Notes: generated by a model from the sequence alone, not told the origin. 64,000 nt of DNA from an uncultured Prevotellaceae bacterium (GCA_900321425.1 ONWA01000012.1:1-64000), one strand, 5' to 3'. Numbered from the stretch's first letter, positions 42,626-51,451 are shown. A program made the numbers and translations.

Positions 42626-43003
42626 CTAATACAAGCGGAACATTCGTTCCATCGGTTGCCATTTCTCGTCACTGCGTGCTTCAGGCGAACAACCTTGGAA
42701 TTTGGCAACGAAAGCCTCCCACTCTGCCTGTCGAGGTAAGGTGGCGAGTTTATTCATCGCTTCATCCCACTGGAAATCGGCTGGAGCATCGACAATCATC
42801 ACCAACTTGCTGCCTAAGATATAGAGTTCCATTTCCAGGATACCAACAGCCCTGATGCCTTCGCGCACCTCTTTCCAGTTATATTCCTCTGAATGCCATT
42901 TGCGATACTGCGCCACTAATTCAGGCTCATCGCTGATTTCGAGGTACTGAACATAACGTTTGAGTTTACCCCCAGACAATGTTTGGATGTATCCTTCCAT
43001 CAT
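42626..43003 (-). CDS. L-rhamnose mutarotase family protein
   Basis: Protein of 125 residues, the usual RhaM/DUF718 length. Family marks: KLKRYVQYLEISDEPELVAQYRKWH (substrate-facing Tyr/His), GILEMELYILGSKLVMIVDAP and WEAFVAKFQGC near the end. These small dimeric enzymes interconvert alpha and beta anomers of 6-deoxyhexoses such as rhamnose or fucose. Its start overlaps the stop of the TSCPD gene by one base (TGATG), so the two are coupled. No rhamnose or fucose catabolic genes are adjacent. Confidence 0.85.
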   Translation of the reverse strand: MMEGYIQTLSGGKLKRYVQYLEISDEPELVAQYRKWHSEEYNWKEVREGIRAVGILEMELYILGSKLVMIVDAPADFQWDEAMNKLATLPRQAEWEAFVAKFQGCSPEARSDEKWQPMERMFRLY

Positions 43004-43260
43004 CAGTTTTGTTGTTTAATTTGTTCAAGAGCACGACAGAGTTGGTCAGGACAAAAGGTACTCTTGACACCACAGCGAATACCATTCAGTCGCTGAATCA
43101 CGTCATCAACCTTCTGACCAACCACCAATTTACTGATACCCTGTAAGTTACCATTACAGCCGCCCACGAAAAAGACCTGCTGTATCACCTCATTCTCGTC
43201 AACCGTCACATCTATCAGCTGTGAACAGGTTCCTTGTGTTTGATATTGTATATGTTTCAT
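43003..43260 (-). CDS. TSCPD-domain protein (TIGR03905 type)
   Basis: Protein of 85 residues: YQTQGTCSQLIDVTVDENEVIQ, VFFVGGCNGNLQGISKLV, and GIRCGVKSTFCPDQLCRAL, carrying the conserved cysteines of the TSCPD (thioredoxin/ribonucleotide-reductase-associated) family. The domain is also found at the C-terminus of class II ribonucleotide reductases; the free form has no proven role. Minus-strand -7 box 8 nt before the ATG, divergent from a glycosyltransferase gene. Confidence 0.85.
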   Translation of the reverse strand: MKHIQYQTQGTCSQLIDVTVDENEVIQQVFFVGGCNGNLQGISKLVVGQKVDDVIQRLNGIRCGVKSTFCPDQLCRALEQIKQQN

Positions 43261-43268
43261 TGCACCTG

Positions 43269-43276
43269 CAAAAATA
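43269..43276 (-). promoter_or_regulatory. -7 box of the TSCPD/mutarotase operon
   Basis: Minus-strand TATTTTTG, 8 nt before the start codon. Confidence 0.5.
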
Positions 43277-43308
43277 CGAAATTTATTTCATATTTGAAAA
43301 TAAAATCG

Positions 43309-43316
43309 TATCTTTG
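43309..43316 (+). promoter_or_regulatory. -7 box touching the start of the first glycosyltransferase gene
   Basis: TATCTTTG ends 4 nt before the ATG at 43321, predicting a leaderless transcript for the three-gene unit. Confidence 0.55.
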
Positions 43317-43320
43317 CATC

Positions 43321-44229
43321 ATGAAGCTTTCTATTATTGTTCCAGTCTTTGAAGTAGAAAATACGCTCCAACAGTGTTTGGAGAGTATATATCAGCAGAT
43401 GGATCATGACGGGGAGCTGATTCTCGTGGATGACGGTTCTACGGACAGAAGTCATGAAATTTGTGACGAATGGGGAGCGAAAGATGGTCGTATTCGTGTC
43501 ATCCACCAATCCAACCTTGGTCTAAGTGCTGCAAGGAATGCCGGCATAGACATCGCCACAGGAGAGTATATCACCTTTGTAGACGCTGATGATGCCATCG
43601 AAGAAGGGACATATACCCAACTGGCGAAGATCATAGATGCCCATCCTGAATATGACATCTTGGAATATCCGGTCTATCGTCATCATGGTCATGCCTTAGA
43701 AACATTCATCTCCTGGGGAGACCATGTTTATACAGACATCCGCCAATACTGGTGTGAGTGTCATGCTTATGAACACACCTACGCCTGGAACAAAATCTAT
43801 CGCAGAGCACTTTTTGACCAAGTAAGGTTCCCTGTTGGAAAGGTGTTTGAAGACGTATATACCTATCCACAGCTTCTTGATGATGCCAAAATCGTAGCGA
43901 CAACCTCGCAAGGAGCCTATTTCTACAAAGACAATCCTCACGGTATCACAGTCAATGCCAGCGGAAAGGAGTTGAAAATGCTTCTGGAGGCTCATCTATC
44001 CATATACAACAAGTTTATGGATGACCGCTATTATATCCATATACTCAACATTCAAATGGATGTTTATGAATGTACAGGCGAGCGTCCCTTACTACCCAAA
44101 AGAAAATTAACAAACTTCACAGGTATGAGAGGAAAAGAAAAAATCAAAGCTCGAATGCTTAACATATTGGGAATAAAAAAAATATGTCAACTCAACAAAC
44201 TGATCCACAAGTTCGTCAAGCGCCATTAG
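43321..44229 (+). CDS. Family 2 glycosyltransferase (1 of 3 in operon)
   Basis: Start set at MKLSIIVPVFEVENTLQQC; an upstream in-frame ATG at 43234 would place the -7 box inside the gene. Protein of 302 residues. GT-A fold marks: LILVDDGSTDRSHEICDEW (nucleotide binding), LGLSAARNAGIDIATGEYI, and FVDADDAIE with the DxD metal motif. It should transfer a sugar from a nucleotide donor at the inner membrane during surface polysaccharide or LPS synthesis. It overlaps the next glycosyltransferase gene by 46 nt. Acceptor and sugar unknown. Confidence 0.9.
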   Translation: MKLSIIVPVFEVENTLQQCLESIYQQMDHDGELILVDDGSTDRSHEICDEWGAKDGRIRVIHQSNLGLSAARNAGIDIATGEYITFVDADDAIEEGTYTQLAKIIDAHPEYDILEYPVYRHHGHALETFISWGDHVYTDIRQYWCECHAYEHTYAWNKIYRRALFDQVRFPVGKVFEDVYTYPQLLDDAKIVATTSQGAYFYKDNPHGITVNASGKELKMLLEAHLSIYNKFMDDRYYIHILNIQMDVYECTGERPLLPKRKLTNFTGMRGKEKIKARMLNILGIKKICQLNKLIHKFVKRH

Positions 44230-45179
44230 TAAGTTTCATCATTACTTACTACCAACTGCCTATCAAGATGCTTCAAGAATGTATCGAAAGTATCTTGACG
44301 TTGTCATTGACTGATCAGGAGAGGGAGATTATTCTCATCGACGACGGATCAGAAAAAAGTCCTGTCAACGACTTAAGCAGTTATATGTCAGCTATCACCT
44401 ATGTACGACAAGCACACCAAGGTGTCAGCGTGGCACGAAATACAGGTATCCATATCGCCACAGGAAATTATATCCAGTTTGTGGATGGTGATGATATGCT
44501 GCTAAAAGATGCTTATCAGGAGTGTCTTCAGGCTGCAAGAACATACCAAGATGATATCATCACCTTCCATTATACGAGAAAGTTGTCTGACAAGAAACAG
44601 ATCATCCGTCCAAGACAGATCATGAGTGGTGAGGAATATATGAATCACCAAAACCTACGTGGCTCCGTATGTGGTTATCTGTTTCGGAGAGAGCTATTAG
44701 GCTCCTTACATTTTACGCCAGGAATAGACTATAGCGAGGATGAAGAGTTTACGCCACAACTGTTTTTTAAGGCCAATAGCATTTATCCGACGTACCTAAC
44801 CGCCTATTTCTATCGCTCACACGCTGCATCAGCCATCCATCAGAGCCATCCGCAAAAAATAACCAAGCGGTTGGATGATACAGAAAAGGTGATTTTTCAT
44901 CTACAACATATCTGCGAGACATTGCCCATTCACCAGCAATCGGCCTTTAAGAGAAGAATCGCACAACTCACAATGGACTATCTCTACGAGATGATGATAC
45001 TGAAAGAAGACAAGGACGAGATACGCTCAAGAATAGATTCCTTGGTAAAAAAAGAGCTATTCCCATTGCCGAATCGACATTATACGTCGACATATACATT
45101 ATTTAGATGGATGACCAATACGTCGATTGGTCGACGATTACTGATTGACCTACTGCCACTGACAACAAAGAAGAGATGA
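44184..45179 (+). CDS. Family 2 glycosyltransferase (2 of 3 in operon)
   Basis: Protein of 331 residues. VSFIITYYQLPIKMLQECIES, IILIDDGSEKSPVNDL, HQGVSVARNTGIHIATG and FVDGDDMLL (DxD) define a GT2 GT-A domain; the C-terminal ~100 residues are helical. Its first 46 nt lie inside the preceding gene in another frame, and its stop overlaps the next start by 4 nt, so the three genes are tightly coupled. Likely acts in the same polysaccharide chain. Confidence 0.9.
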   Translation: MSTQQTDPQVRQAPLVSFIITYYQLPIKMLQECIESILTLSLTDQEREIILIDDGSEKSPVNDLSSYMSAITYVRQAHQGVSVARNTGIHIATGNYIQFVDGDDMLLKDAYQECLQAARTYQDDIITFHYTRKLSDKKQIIRPRQIMSGEEYMNHQNLRGSVCGYLFRRELLGSLHFTPGIDYSEDEEFTPQLFFKANSIYPTYLTAYFYRSHAASAIHQSHPQKITKRLDDTEKVIFHLQHICETLPIHQQSAFKRRIAQLTMDYLYEMMILKEDKDEIRSRIDSLVKKELFPLPNRHYTSTYTLFRWMTNTSIGRRLLIDLLPLTTKKR

Positions 45180-46273
45180 AAATTCTATTCATAGGAGAAT
45201 ACAGCAATGTACATGCAACCCTCGCCTTAGGACTTCGCCAACTAGGGCATCAGGTGGTTGTGGTTTCCAATGGCGACTTTTGGAAAAACTATCAGCGAGA
45301 TATCGATGTTTCCAGAGTACCAGGGAAGCTAGGGGGTATTCTGCTCATGCTAAAACTCTATATGCTATTACCCAGGCTTAGGGACTACGACGTGGTACAA
45401 ATCATCAACCCCATGTTCTTCGAAGTGAAAGCCCATCGCCTCTTCGCCTTCTATCGATACTTACGAAAGCACAACCGAAACCTTTTCCTAGGAGGCTATG
45501 GCATGGACTATTACTGGGTGAGTGAGTGTATCAACAACAAACCCTTACGATACAGCGATTTCAATATAGGGAATCAGCTGAGAAAAACAGTAGAAGCCTT
45601 GAAAGAAGAGAACGACTGGATAGGAACGGACAAAGAAAAGCTGAATAAATATATTGCTGACGATTGTGACGGTATCATCACAGGACTCTATGAATACTGG
45701 GTATGCTATCATCCTCACTTCCCACAAAAGACGACGTTCATACCCTATCCTATCCGTATCCAAGAAGACACAGAACCTACTTTCCAGATTCCACCAAAGA
45801 TTAAAGTCTTTATTGGTATCAGCAAAGGAAGAAGCGAATATAAAGGTACTCATATCATGCTGAAAGCTGCCGAGGATCTTCAACAGAAATATCCCCAACA
45901 GATGGAAATAAGGAGAGCGGAAGGAGTTCCTTTCGAAGAGTACCAACACCTGATGGATGGCAGCGATGTCATACTCGACCAATTATACAGCTATACACCT
46001 TCCATGAACTCCTTATTGGCGATGTCGAAAGGCATTATCGTCGTGGGAGGTGGTGAACCTGAAAATTATGACATTATCCATGAGAAAGAATTACGTCCGA
46101 TTATCAATGTTGAGCCCAATTATGAAAGTGTATATCATGAATTAGAGCAACTGATCATGCATCCTGAACGGATACCAGAACTGAAAAAGCAAAGTATAGA
46201 ATACGTTAGGAAACACCACGACTACCTCAAAGTAGCCGAACAATACCTCCAGTTTTACCAAAAGCATACTTAA
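45176..46273 (+). CDS. Glycosyltransferase, GT-B/GT4-like (3 of 3 in operon)
   Basis: Protein of 365 residues with a GT-B look: MKILFIGEYSNVHATLALGLRQLGHQVVVVSNG at the start, RDYDVVQIINPMFFEV, and a second domain with IKVFIGISKGRSEYKGTHIMLKAA, EYQHLMDGSDVILDQLYSYTPSMNSLLAMSKGIIVVGGGEPE. The last part is the donor-binding region, with GEPE near the expected EX7E position. Shares its ATG with the TGA of the preceding gene. Acts on an unknown polysaccharide. Confidence 0.82.
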   Translation: MKILFIGEYSNVHATLALGLRQLGHQVVVVSNGDFWKNYQRDIDVSRVPGKLGGILLMLKLYMLLPRLRDYDVVQIINPMFFEVKAHRLFAFYRYLRKHNRNLFLGGYGMDYYWVSECINNKPLRYSDFNIGNQLRKTVEALKEENDWIGTDKEKLNKYIADDCDGIITGLYEYWVCYHPHFPQKTTFIPYPIRIQEDTEPTFQIPPKIKVFIGISKGRSEYKGTHIMLKAAEDLQQKYPQQMEIRRAEGVPFEEYQHLMDGSDVILDQLYSYTPSMNSLLAMSKGIIVVGGGEPENYDIIHEKELRPIINVEPNYESVYHELEQLIMHPERIPELKKQSIEYVRKHHDYLKVAEQYLQFYQKHT

Positions 46274-46283
46274 ACAGAAACAA

Positions 46284-46318
46284 AAAAGTCGGACACCAAG
46301 AGTATCCGACTTTTATTT
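46284..46318. terminator. Bidirectional terminator between the glycosyltransferase operon and rpsP
   Basis: AAAAGTCGGA (46284-46293) pairs with TCCGACTTTT (46305-46314), loop 11 nt; T-run on the plus strand and A-run (T on minus) at the other side. Confidence 0.85.
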
Positions 46319-46332
46319 TAAGAGGATGAAGA

Positions 46333-46914
46333 TTATGCCTCAGCAGGAGCCTCAGTCTCTGCAGCAGGAGCTTCGGTAGCAGGAGCCTCAGCAGCAGCGG
46401 CCTCTGCGGCCTCAGCAGCTTTTGCAGCTTCTTCCTCTGCTTTAGCAGCAGCCTCAGCAGCCTTCTTGTCTGCAACCTTCTTAGCAATCTCCTCATTGAT
46501 AGCCTTCTCGGCCTTCAAAGCAGCAGCAGCAGCTTCCTTCTTTGCTTTAGCCTCAGCCTCACGAATCTTATTCAGACCGTTCTGCTTATCAGCTTTCCAA
46601 GCATCGAACTTCTTCTGTGCCGTAGCCTCATCGAATGCACCTTTCTTAATACCACCACGAAGGTGTTTCATCATGTAAACGCCCTCACGGCTGAGGATGT
46701 TACGAACAGTGTCAGTTGGCTGTGCACCAACCTCTACCCAATAAAGTGCACGTTCGAAATTCAAATCTACTGTGGCAGGATTGGTGTTGGGATTGTAAGT
46801 ACCAATCTTCTCAGTAAATCTACCATCACGTGGTGCACGAGCGTCAGCGATAACAATGCGATAGAAAGCATAGCCTTTACGACCGCCGCGCTGCAATCTG
46901 ATTTTTGTTGCCAT
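46333..46914 (-). CDS. rpsP: 30S ribosomal protein S16 with long acidic/Ala-rich extension
   Basis: Protein of 193 residues. The first ~85 are a normal S16: [37 protein letters not shown] [13 protein letters not shown], and [23 protein letters not shown]. Typical S16 ends near 80-90 residues; here ~100 more follow, made of Ala, Glu and Lys ([17 protein letters not shown], then repeated EAPA units). Such extensions are seen in Bacteroidota S16 and are probably a flexible solvent-exposed tail. Perfect promoter upstream; terminator shared with the convergent glycosyltransferase operon. Confidence 0.96.
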   Translation of the reverse strand: MATKIRLQRGGRKGYAFYRIVIADARAPRDGRFTEKIGTYNPNTNPATVDLNFERALYWVEVGAQPTDTVRNILSREGVYMMKHLRGGIKKGAFDEATAQKKFDAWKADKQNGLNKIREAEAKAKKEAAAAALKAEKAINEEIAKKVADKKAAEAAAKAEEEAAKAAEAAEAAAAEAPATEAPAAETEAPAEA

Positions 46915-46975
46915 TTTTTTAAAACTTTAATTAATTAGGTTTGAATTTTATGCTACTATCTCGTAATAGCGGCTG

Positions 46976-47007
46976 CAAAGGTACTTATAATTTTGCAATC
47001 CGCCAAA
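46976..47007 (-). promoter_or_regulatory. Bacteroidota-type promoter of rpsP
   Basis: Minus strand: TTTG at 47007-47004 and TACCTTTG at 46983-46976, 20 nt apart; leader of ~55 nt. Confidence 0.78.
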
Positions 47008-47015
47008 CTTTTGCC

Positions 47016-47651
47016 TTATTTTTTCGTCAACGTAATACCAACCTGCATTCCATTGATACCTTTCATCAACGAGGTGACCGAACTCAATGTGGAATTATTG
47101 CTTGTCTTGCCTAAGGCTTTGAAGAGGTTCAGCAGTTTCGTTGCATCTGTAACAAACATCAAGTTCTTACCATTTAACTGGGTAGTTACCGAAGGCACCT
47201 TGATGCCTGATATCGTCAATTGAAGCTTGGAGTTTTTCACAGTCCATTTTCCCTTTGAAGTCTTTTTGTTCAATGTCTCCACGAAAGTACCATCGTCATT
47301 GAAAGTAATAATCAGCGCTCCAGGCTTAATGCCATACTGAGTAAGATAGGTCTGTAATTTCTTCTCAATCTTACCGGAAGCTATTTTAGCCGCCGCATTT
47401 GTCAGTGCATTATCTGACTGAAGCACAATAGCTGGCTCTGCATAAGTCCATGTACCAATGATATTGTCGGCCGTAGCCTGCTTGTCAGGAGAAAATACTG
47501 AAGTTAACGTAGAGGCCACCTCTCCTACGGAAGATTTACCAGAAACTGCACCTAAAACATTCTTCAAATCTACTTGTGCACATAATGAAACACTATATGA
47601 ACACAGCACACACACAATACATACCTTAAATAAAACGTTCTTCATTTCCAT
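47016..47651 (-). CDS. DUF4923-family secreted protein
   Basis: Start set at MEMKNVLFKVC; upstream open frame passes the -7 box. About 211 residues with a signal peptide (VLFKVCIVCVLCSYSVSLCAQ). The mature part has IIGTWTYAEPAIVLQSDNALTNAAAKI, then FNDDGTFVETLNKKTSKGKWTVKNSKLQL and a C-terminal lipocalin-like beta segment with LMKGINGMQVGITLTKK. This is the Bacteroidales DUF4923 family (lipocalin-like, function unknown). Its promoter region runs back to back with that of the 47755 glycosyltransferase. Confidence 0.78.
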   Translation of the reverse strand: MEMKNVLFKVCIVCVLCSYSVSLCAQVDLKNVLGAVSGKSSVGEVASTLTSVFSPDKQATADNIIGTWTYAEPAIVLQSDNALTNAAAKIASGKIEKKLQTYLTQYGIKPGALIITFNDDGTFVETLNKKTSKGKWTVKNSKLQLTISGIKVPSVTTQLNGKNLMFVTDATKLLNLFKALGKTSNNSTLSSVTSLMKGINGMQVGITLTKK

Positions 47652-47669
47652 TTTTTTAATATTCGGCTG

Positions 47670-47677
47670 CAAAAGTA
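47670..47677 (-). promoter_or_regulatory. -7 box of the DUF4923 gene
   Basis: Minus-strand TACTTTTG, 18 nt before the chosen start. Confidence 0.5.
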
Positions 47678-47740
47678 CGACAAATACCACAATTAGTTCA
47701 AAAATAACAAGAAAAATTTCGGATTATAACTTTTTTTGAG

Positions 47741-47748
47741 TATTTTTG
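47741..47748 (+). promoter_or_regulatory. -7 box adjoining the start of a glycosyltransferase gene
   Basis: TATTTTTG ends 6 nt before the ATG at 47755; near-leaderless transcript expected. Confidence 0.5.
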
Positions 47749-47754
47749 CCGTCT

Positions 47755-48663
47755 ATGAGAGAAGCGCCAGACATCAAATATCATGAATTATCCATCTTGA
47801 TTCCAACATTCAATGACGAATGCGATCAGTTGGTTGTAGACCTTTGTCATCAGCTACAACCCTATCCCATTACCTGGGAAATTATTGTAGCCGACGATGC
47901 ATCAACCAACATGAAGATACGTGAGACGAACCATTATATCCAGCAATATCCTCATTGTCAATACATCGAACGCACAAACAATGTTGGCAGGGCTGGTATT
48001 AGAAACTTTCTGGCTCATCAAGCTCATTATGAATGGCTGTTGTTTATCGATAGCGACATGAGAATCCCGACTGATTATATGGTCAAATATCTCACCTGCG
48101 AAGAGGCTGATGTCGTAGATGGAGGAATTAAAATCATTCCTTCTTGTCAGAAAGGCAATTTACGCTGTCTCCACGAACTGCGAACAGTCAAGAAACATAC
48201 GCTCAAATATAGATTAGAGCATCCATACCAAGACTTTCATACGGCAAATTTTCTCATCAGAAGACAAATCATGCTCACCCATCCTTTTGATGAGCGATTT
48301 GTGAAATACGGATACGAAGATGTCCTCTTTGGAAAATCCCTTCAAGATCTGCATATCCCGATTCTGCATATTGATAATCCTACTTTTTTTGAAATCTTTG
48401 AAGATAACGCTTCGTTCGTAGACAAAACAGAAGAAGGACTTCGAACTCTATATCAGTTTAGGGAAGAGTTGAAGGATTATTCGCACATGATAGAAAAGAT
48501 TGACAGGTTGCGTAACTACGTTCCTCTTGCACTCATTCGACTATGGCATCGGCTCATGGGTACATGGGAGCGACAGTCATTAATAAGGTACCCTAACCTC
48601 AGGATTTTCGACCTTTATCGGTTAGGGTACTATCTCTGTCTGAAAGACACTATTCGTGAATGA
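47755..48663 (+). CDS. Family 2 glycosyltransferase
   Basis: Start set at the ATG giving MREAPDIKYHELS; a TTG 9 nt upstream lies inside the -7 box. Protein of 302 residues. LSILIPTFNDECDQLVVDLC, WEIIVADDASTN, NNVGRAGIRNFLAHQA and WLLFIDSDMRIP (DxD) form the GT-A donor site; DERFVKYGYEDVLFGKSL is the conserved acceptor-side ED motif seen in chain-extending GT2 enzymes. Single-gene unit convergent with the GH43 gene, with 2 nt between the two stop codons. Acceptor unknown. Confidence 0.88.
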   Translation: MREAPDIKYHELSILIPTFNDECDQLVVDLCHQLQPYPITWEIIVADDASTNMKIRETNHYIQQYPHCQYIERTNNVGRAGIRNFLAHQAHYEWLLFIDSDMRIPTDYMVKYLTCEEADVVDGGIKIIPSCQKGNLRCLHELRTVKKHTLKYRLEHPYQDFHTANFLIRRQIMLTHPFDERFVKYGYEDVLFGKSLQDLHIPILHIDNPTFFEIFEDNASFVDKTEEGLRTLYQFREELKDYSHMIEKIDRLRNYVPLALIRLWHRLMGTWERQSLIRYPNLRIFDLYRLGYYLCLKDTIRE

Positions 48664-48665
48664 CG

Positions 48666-50315
48666 TTATGGTGTGATGCGGATCCAGTCTGCATCCACCC
48701 AGCCTCGATCTGCCTTACCTGCAGGTTCGACAGCCACAAAGCCGAATTTTGCACCAATCCACTTTCCTTCCTTCATTTGATAGGTATCGCCACAGTTTTT
48801 GAACTTTTTACCATCCTGACTCCATGCAAATTTCACTTTGGAATCACTTACTGATAAACGGAGGTAGATATCCTTATGGATACCTGGCTTATAATCAATC
48901 TTATCCTCTTCCGTCGGTTTCAGTGTAGCAATCAAGGACTCTGTCTGCAACGTTCCCTTATCAGCATTCGCACAGGTAAGCATCAACAGTTGGAACTTCT
49001 TTCCTACCCTTTTAACAACCAAAGCATAGTAGTTATGCCCCATCATAATCAATCCTCCCATCTGATTATCGGCCTTCGACGTCATCCGCAGTTTGGCAGT
49101 AGCAGTAAACTGATCTGCAGGTGTCTTTTGCAAGAGTAAGTTGGGTACTTCCCAGAAATTCTTGAAATCCTCAGAAAGTTTATGGGTATAGATTCGGAAA
49201 GTACCAAAAGCCGTAGGAACACCAAATTTCTCATCATAATTGGCATGCCACTGCCATTGTTTGCCCATGACAGGAGCATCAAATTCATCGCTTTCAACTG
49301 GGTTCATCACCAAATCAGATGAAGAACGAGGTTTCTGATAACGAGCAACAGGCTCACCGTTCTTACCCATCACCGGCCACCCTGTCGACCAATCCACAGG
49401 ATTGAGATGAACCACTCGGCCATACGCCTCTTTGTCTTGGAAATGCAGGAACCAGTCTTCACCATATTTATTATGTATCCATCCTCCTTGGTGAGGACCA
49501 TTAATCTTTGTATTCCCTTGCGCCAACACTATTTTATGTTCGTAAGGTCCATAAGGACTCTTGCTACGCATGGCCAATTGGAAACCAGTAGGTACGCCAC
49601 CAGCAGGACACATAATCCAGTACCAACCATCACGTTTATAGAACTTGGGACCCTCGCAAGTGCGATTTTCCGTTCCATTACCATCAAAGACTATCACTGG
49701 CTGACCGATAGCCTGCTTTCCATCAGGTGACAATTCACGCACAGTAAGAACTGAAGCATACTTAGACCTGGAATTTGCCCATGCATTCACCAGATAACAA
49801 CGTCCATCATCATCCCATAATGGTGTGGTGTCAATATATCCTTTCCCTTTAATCACGCAATAAGGCGCTGACCATTTCCCCGCAGGGTTATCAGTCTTTA
49901 CCATAAACACACCATAATCGGGATCTCCCCAATAGATATAATACTCTCCTTGGTGATAACGAATACTTGGAGCCCACACACCATTGCCATGCTGAGGAGT
50001 ACTGTAATGATGCATCAATTCCTCGTTCCCCTCATACAAGCCCCAAGGCAACGCATAGTTGATGATTTCCCAATTCACCAAGTCCTTAGAATGTAGGATA
50101 GGAAGACCTGGTATGCATTGAAAAGAACTTGCCGTCATATAATAGTCCTCACCACTTGGCCCTACACACACATCGGGGTCGCTATAATCAGCATTAATGA
50201 CTGGATTGGAATAGGTGCCGTCGCCATTATCCGGCGACCAAACGGCAGATTTGTACTGTGCAGACACCCATAATGGCATCATTGCAATCAAAAAGGTTAG
50301 TACGCTTTTCATCAT
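48666..50315 (-). CDS. Family 43 glycoside hydrolase (beta-xylosidase/arabinofuranosidase type), secreted
   Basis: Protein of 549 residues with a signal peptide (VLTFLIAMMPLWVSAQ). Five-bladed GH43 propeller, residues ~30-330: general base Asp in INADYSDPDVCV, pKa-modulating Asp in GYIDTTPLWDDDGRCYLV, general acid Glu in NRTCEGPKFYKRDGWYW. Residues ~345-549 are the beta-sandwich partner domain (ESDEFDAPVMGKQWQWHAN, MGGLIMMGHNYYALVVKR) common in xylan-active GH43. It should release xylose or arabinose from plant polysaccharides in the periplasm or outside. Its start overlaps the ATP-grasp-like gene by 4 nt. No SusC/SusD pair nearby, so not a full utilisation locus. Confidence 0.92.
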   Translation of the reverse strand: MMKSVLTFLIAMMPLWVSAQYKSAVWSPDNGDGTYSNPVINADYSDPDVCVGPSGEDYYMTASSFQCIPGLPILHSKDLVNWEIINYALPWGLYEGNEELMHHYSTPQHGNGVWAPSIRYHQGEYYIYWGDPDYGVFMVKTDNPAGKWSAPYCVIKGKGYIDTTPLWDDDGRCYLVNAWANSRSKYASVLTVRELSPDGKQAIGQPVIVFDGNGTENRTCEGPKFYKRDGWYWIMCPAGGVPTGFQLAMRSKSPYGPYEHKIVLAQGNTKINGPHQGGWIHNKYGEDWFLHFQDKEAYGRVVHLNPVDWSTGWPVMGKNGEPVARYQKPRSSSDLVMNPVESDEFDAPVMGKQWQWHANYDEKFGVPTAFGTFRIYTHKLSEDFKNFWEVPNLLLQKTPADQFTATAKLRMTSKADNQMGGLIMMGHNYYALVVKRVGKKFQLLMLTCANADKGTLQTESLIATLKPTEEDKIDYKPGIHKDIYLRLSVSDSKVKFAWSQDGKKFKNCGDTYQMKEGKWIGAKFGFVAVEPAGKADRGWVDADWIRITP

Positions 50316-51430
50316 CTGTCTATTTTAAGTTTATAATGATTATCCATATATTCTATTCTCATCACTCGCAACACATCATCAATAGATGGTGTCAAGGATA
50401 AAGCAACATGACCCATCGTACGACGTAAATTGATTTCCACACAAGGGTGAAGGAAAAATCCATCACGATTCTCTTGAGCCACAATCATCATGTCAACGCC
50501 CAAAGGACCCACATACTGACCATTTAACAACTCACTCAACAAAAAACAAATCTGTTGTTTAATATTATTAAGTAAATTAACTGGAACATAAGGTGTTATC
50601 AATTCTGTTTTCTTGTCTTCTGTAGCCAACAGATTACCCGTATATGCACCGTTCAATGTCTGAAATAAGGAAAGTCCCAAATAATTTACATTCCCCTTTT
50701 CGTCAGCGTAAAACTCCATACCAAAATCTTTTACTTTATGGTAGAAGGGTTCCACCATCACACTCCCCTGTGATTTCAGCAGATTACACAACCATCCCAT
50801 GTGTATTGACAATGGTGTTCTGTCAAGAGACGAGAAACGCAGTCCTCTCCCACTCGACGACCAAGGAGCTTTCATGACGATATGTCCATATTTCTGGAGC
50901 AAATCCTCAACCTCATTGGGCTGGAAACACTCAAAAGATTCGCCGATGATACCATTGACCTGTATTTTCGACAGAATTTCCGACGCTACTCTCCGATGCG
51001 AAAGATGACGTATAGTGTGTAAAGATTGGTCAGAAGGTAAAGACACTTGGGGAATTCCACATCGTTTCAGTTGTGCACATAGTGCTCTGTTCCACCCCCA
51101 GGGACGAATCTCAGCATCCTGAAGAGGGGATTTTAAAGACCCCAACAGCTCCTTGTCTTTCGAAATCTTTCCAAAAGCCAAAAACCTCTTTTCTCCAACA
51201 ATGGGGGCTTCTATTCCGAGTTGGGAAACAATACGCGACCTTACTCTTTTCCATTGTTTGAGCGACCAATCCTCGTCATCAACCAATATAACATCCCCTT
51301 CCTTCGCCCATAAAGCAGGAAGGAATCCCATGTCGTAACGCAGGCATCTACCCGCATGAGGAGCCGTAAAATTCGACAAATCAGACGCGAGTGCAATGTC
51401 GTGTTCTGGATTGAAGATATGTATCGTCAT
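50312..51430 (-). CDS. Unfamiliar protein with ATP-grasp-like features
   Basis: Start at MTIHIFNPEHDIALASDLSN; the frame is open 9 codons further but through the -7 box. About 372 residues. The pattern HIVMKAPWSSSGRGLRF (Lys and glycine-rich loop), SVMVEPFYHKVKDFGMEFY and a C-terminal CVEINLRRTMGH (paired Glu/Asn metal ligands) fits an ATP-grasp fold, which joins a carboxylate to an amine or similar nucleophile. I do not recognise a specific family; the N-terminal NPEHDIALA motif is distinctive. It precedes and overlaps the GH43 gene by 4 nt. Substrate unknown. Confidence 0.6.
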   Translation of the reverse strand: MTIHIFNPEHDIALASDLSNFTAPHAGRCLRYDMGFLPALWAKEGDVILVDDEDWSLKQWKRVRSRIVSQLGIEAPIVGEKRFLAFGKISKDKELLGSLKSPLQDAEIRPWGWNRALCAQLKRCGIPQVSLPSDQSLHTIRHLSHRRVASEILSKIQVNGIIGESFECFQPNEVEDLLQKYGHIVMKAPWSSSGRGLRFSSLDRTPLSIHMGWLCNLLKSQGSVMVEPFYHKVKDFGMEFYADEKGNVNYLGLSLFQTLNGAYTGNLLATEDKKTELITPYVPVNLLNNIKQQICFLLSELLNGQYVGPLGVDMMIVAQENRDGFFLHPCVEINLRRTMGHVALSLTPSIDDVLRVMRIEYMDNHYKLKIDR

Positions 51431-51443
51431 TTTGTTTTTGCCA

Positions 51444-51451
51444 CAAAAGTA
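51444..51451 (-). promoter_or_regulatory. -7 box of the ATP-grasp-like/GH43 operon
   Basis: Minus-strand TACTTTTG, 13 nt before the start codon. Confidence 0.5.

Noticed and set aside
43234..43320. N-terminal extension of the first glycosyltransferase
   Set aside because: It would run through the -7 box and antisense to the TSCPD start; the GT2 fold begins at MKLSIIVPVF.
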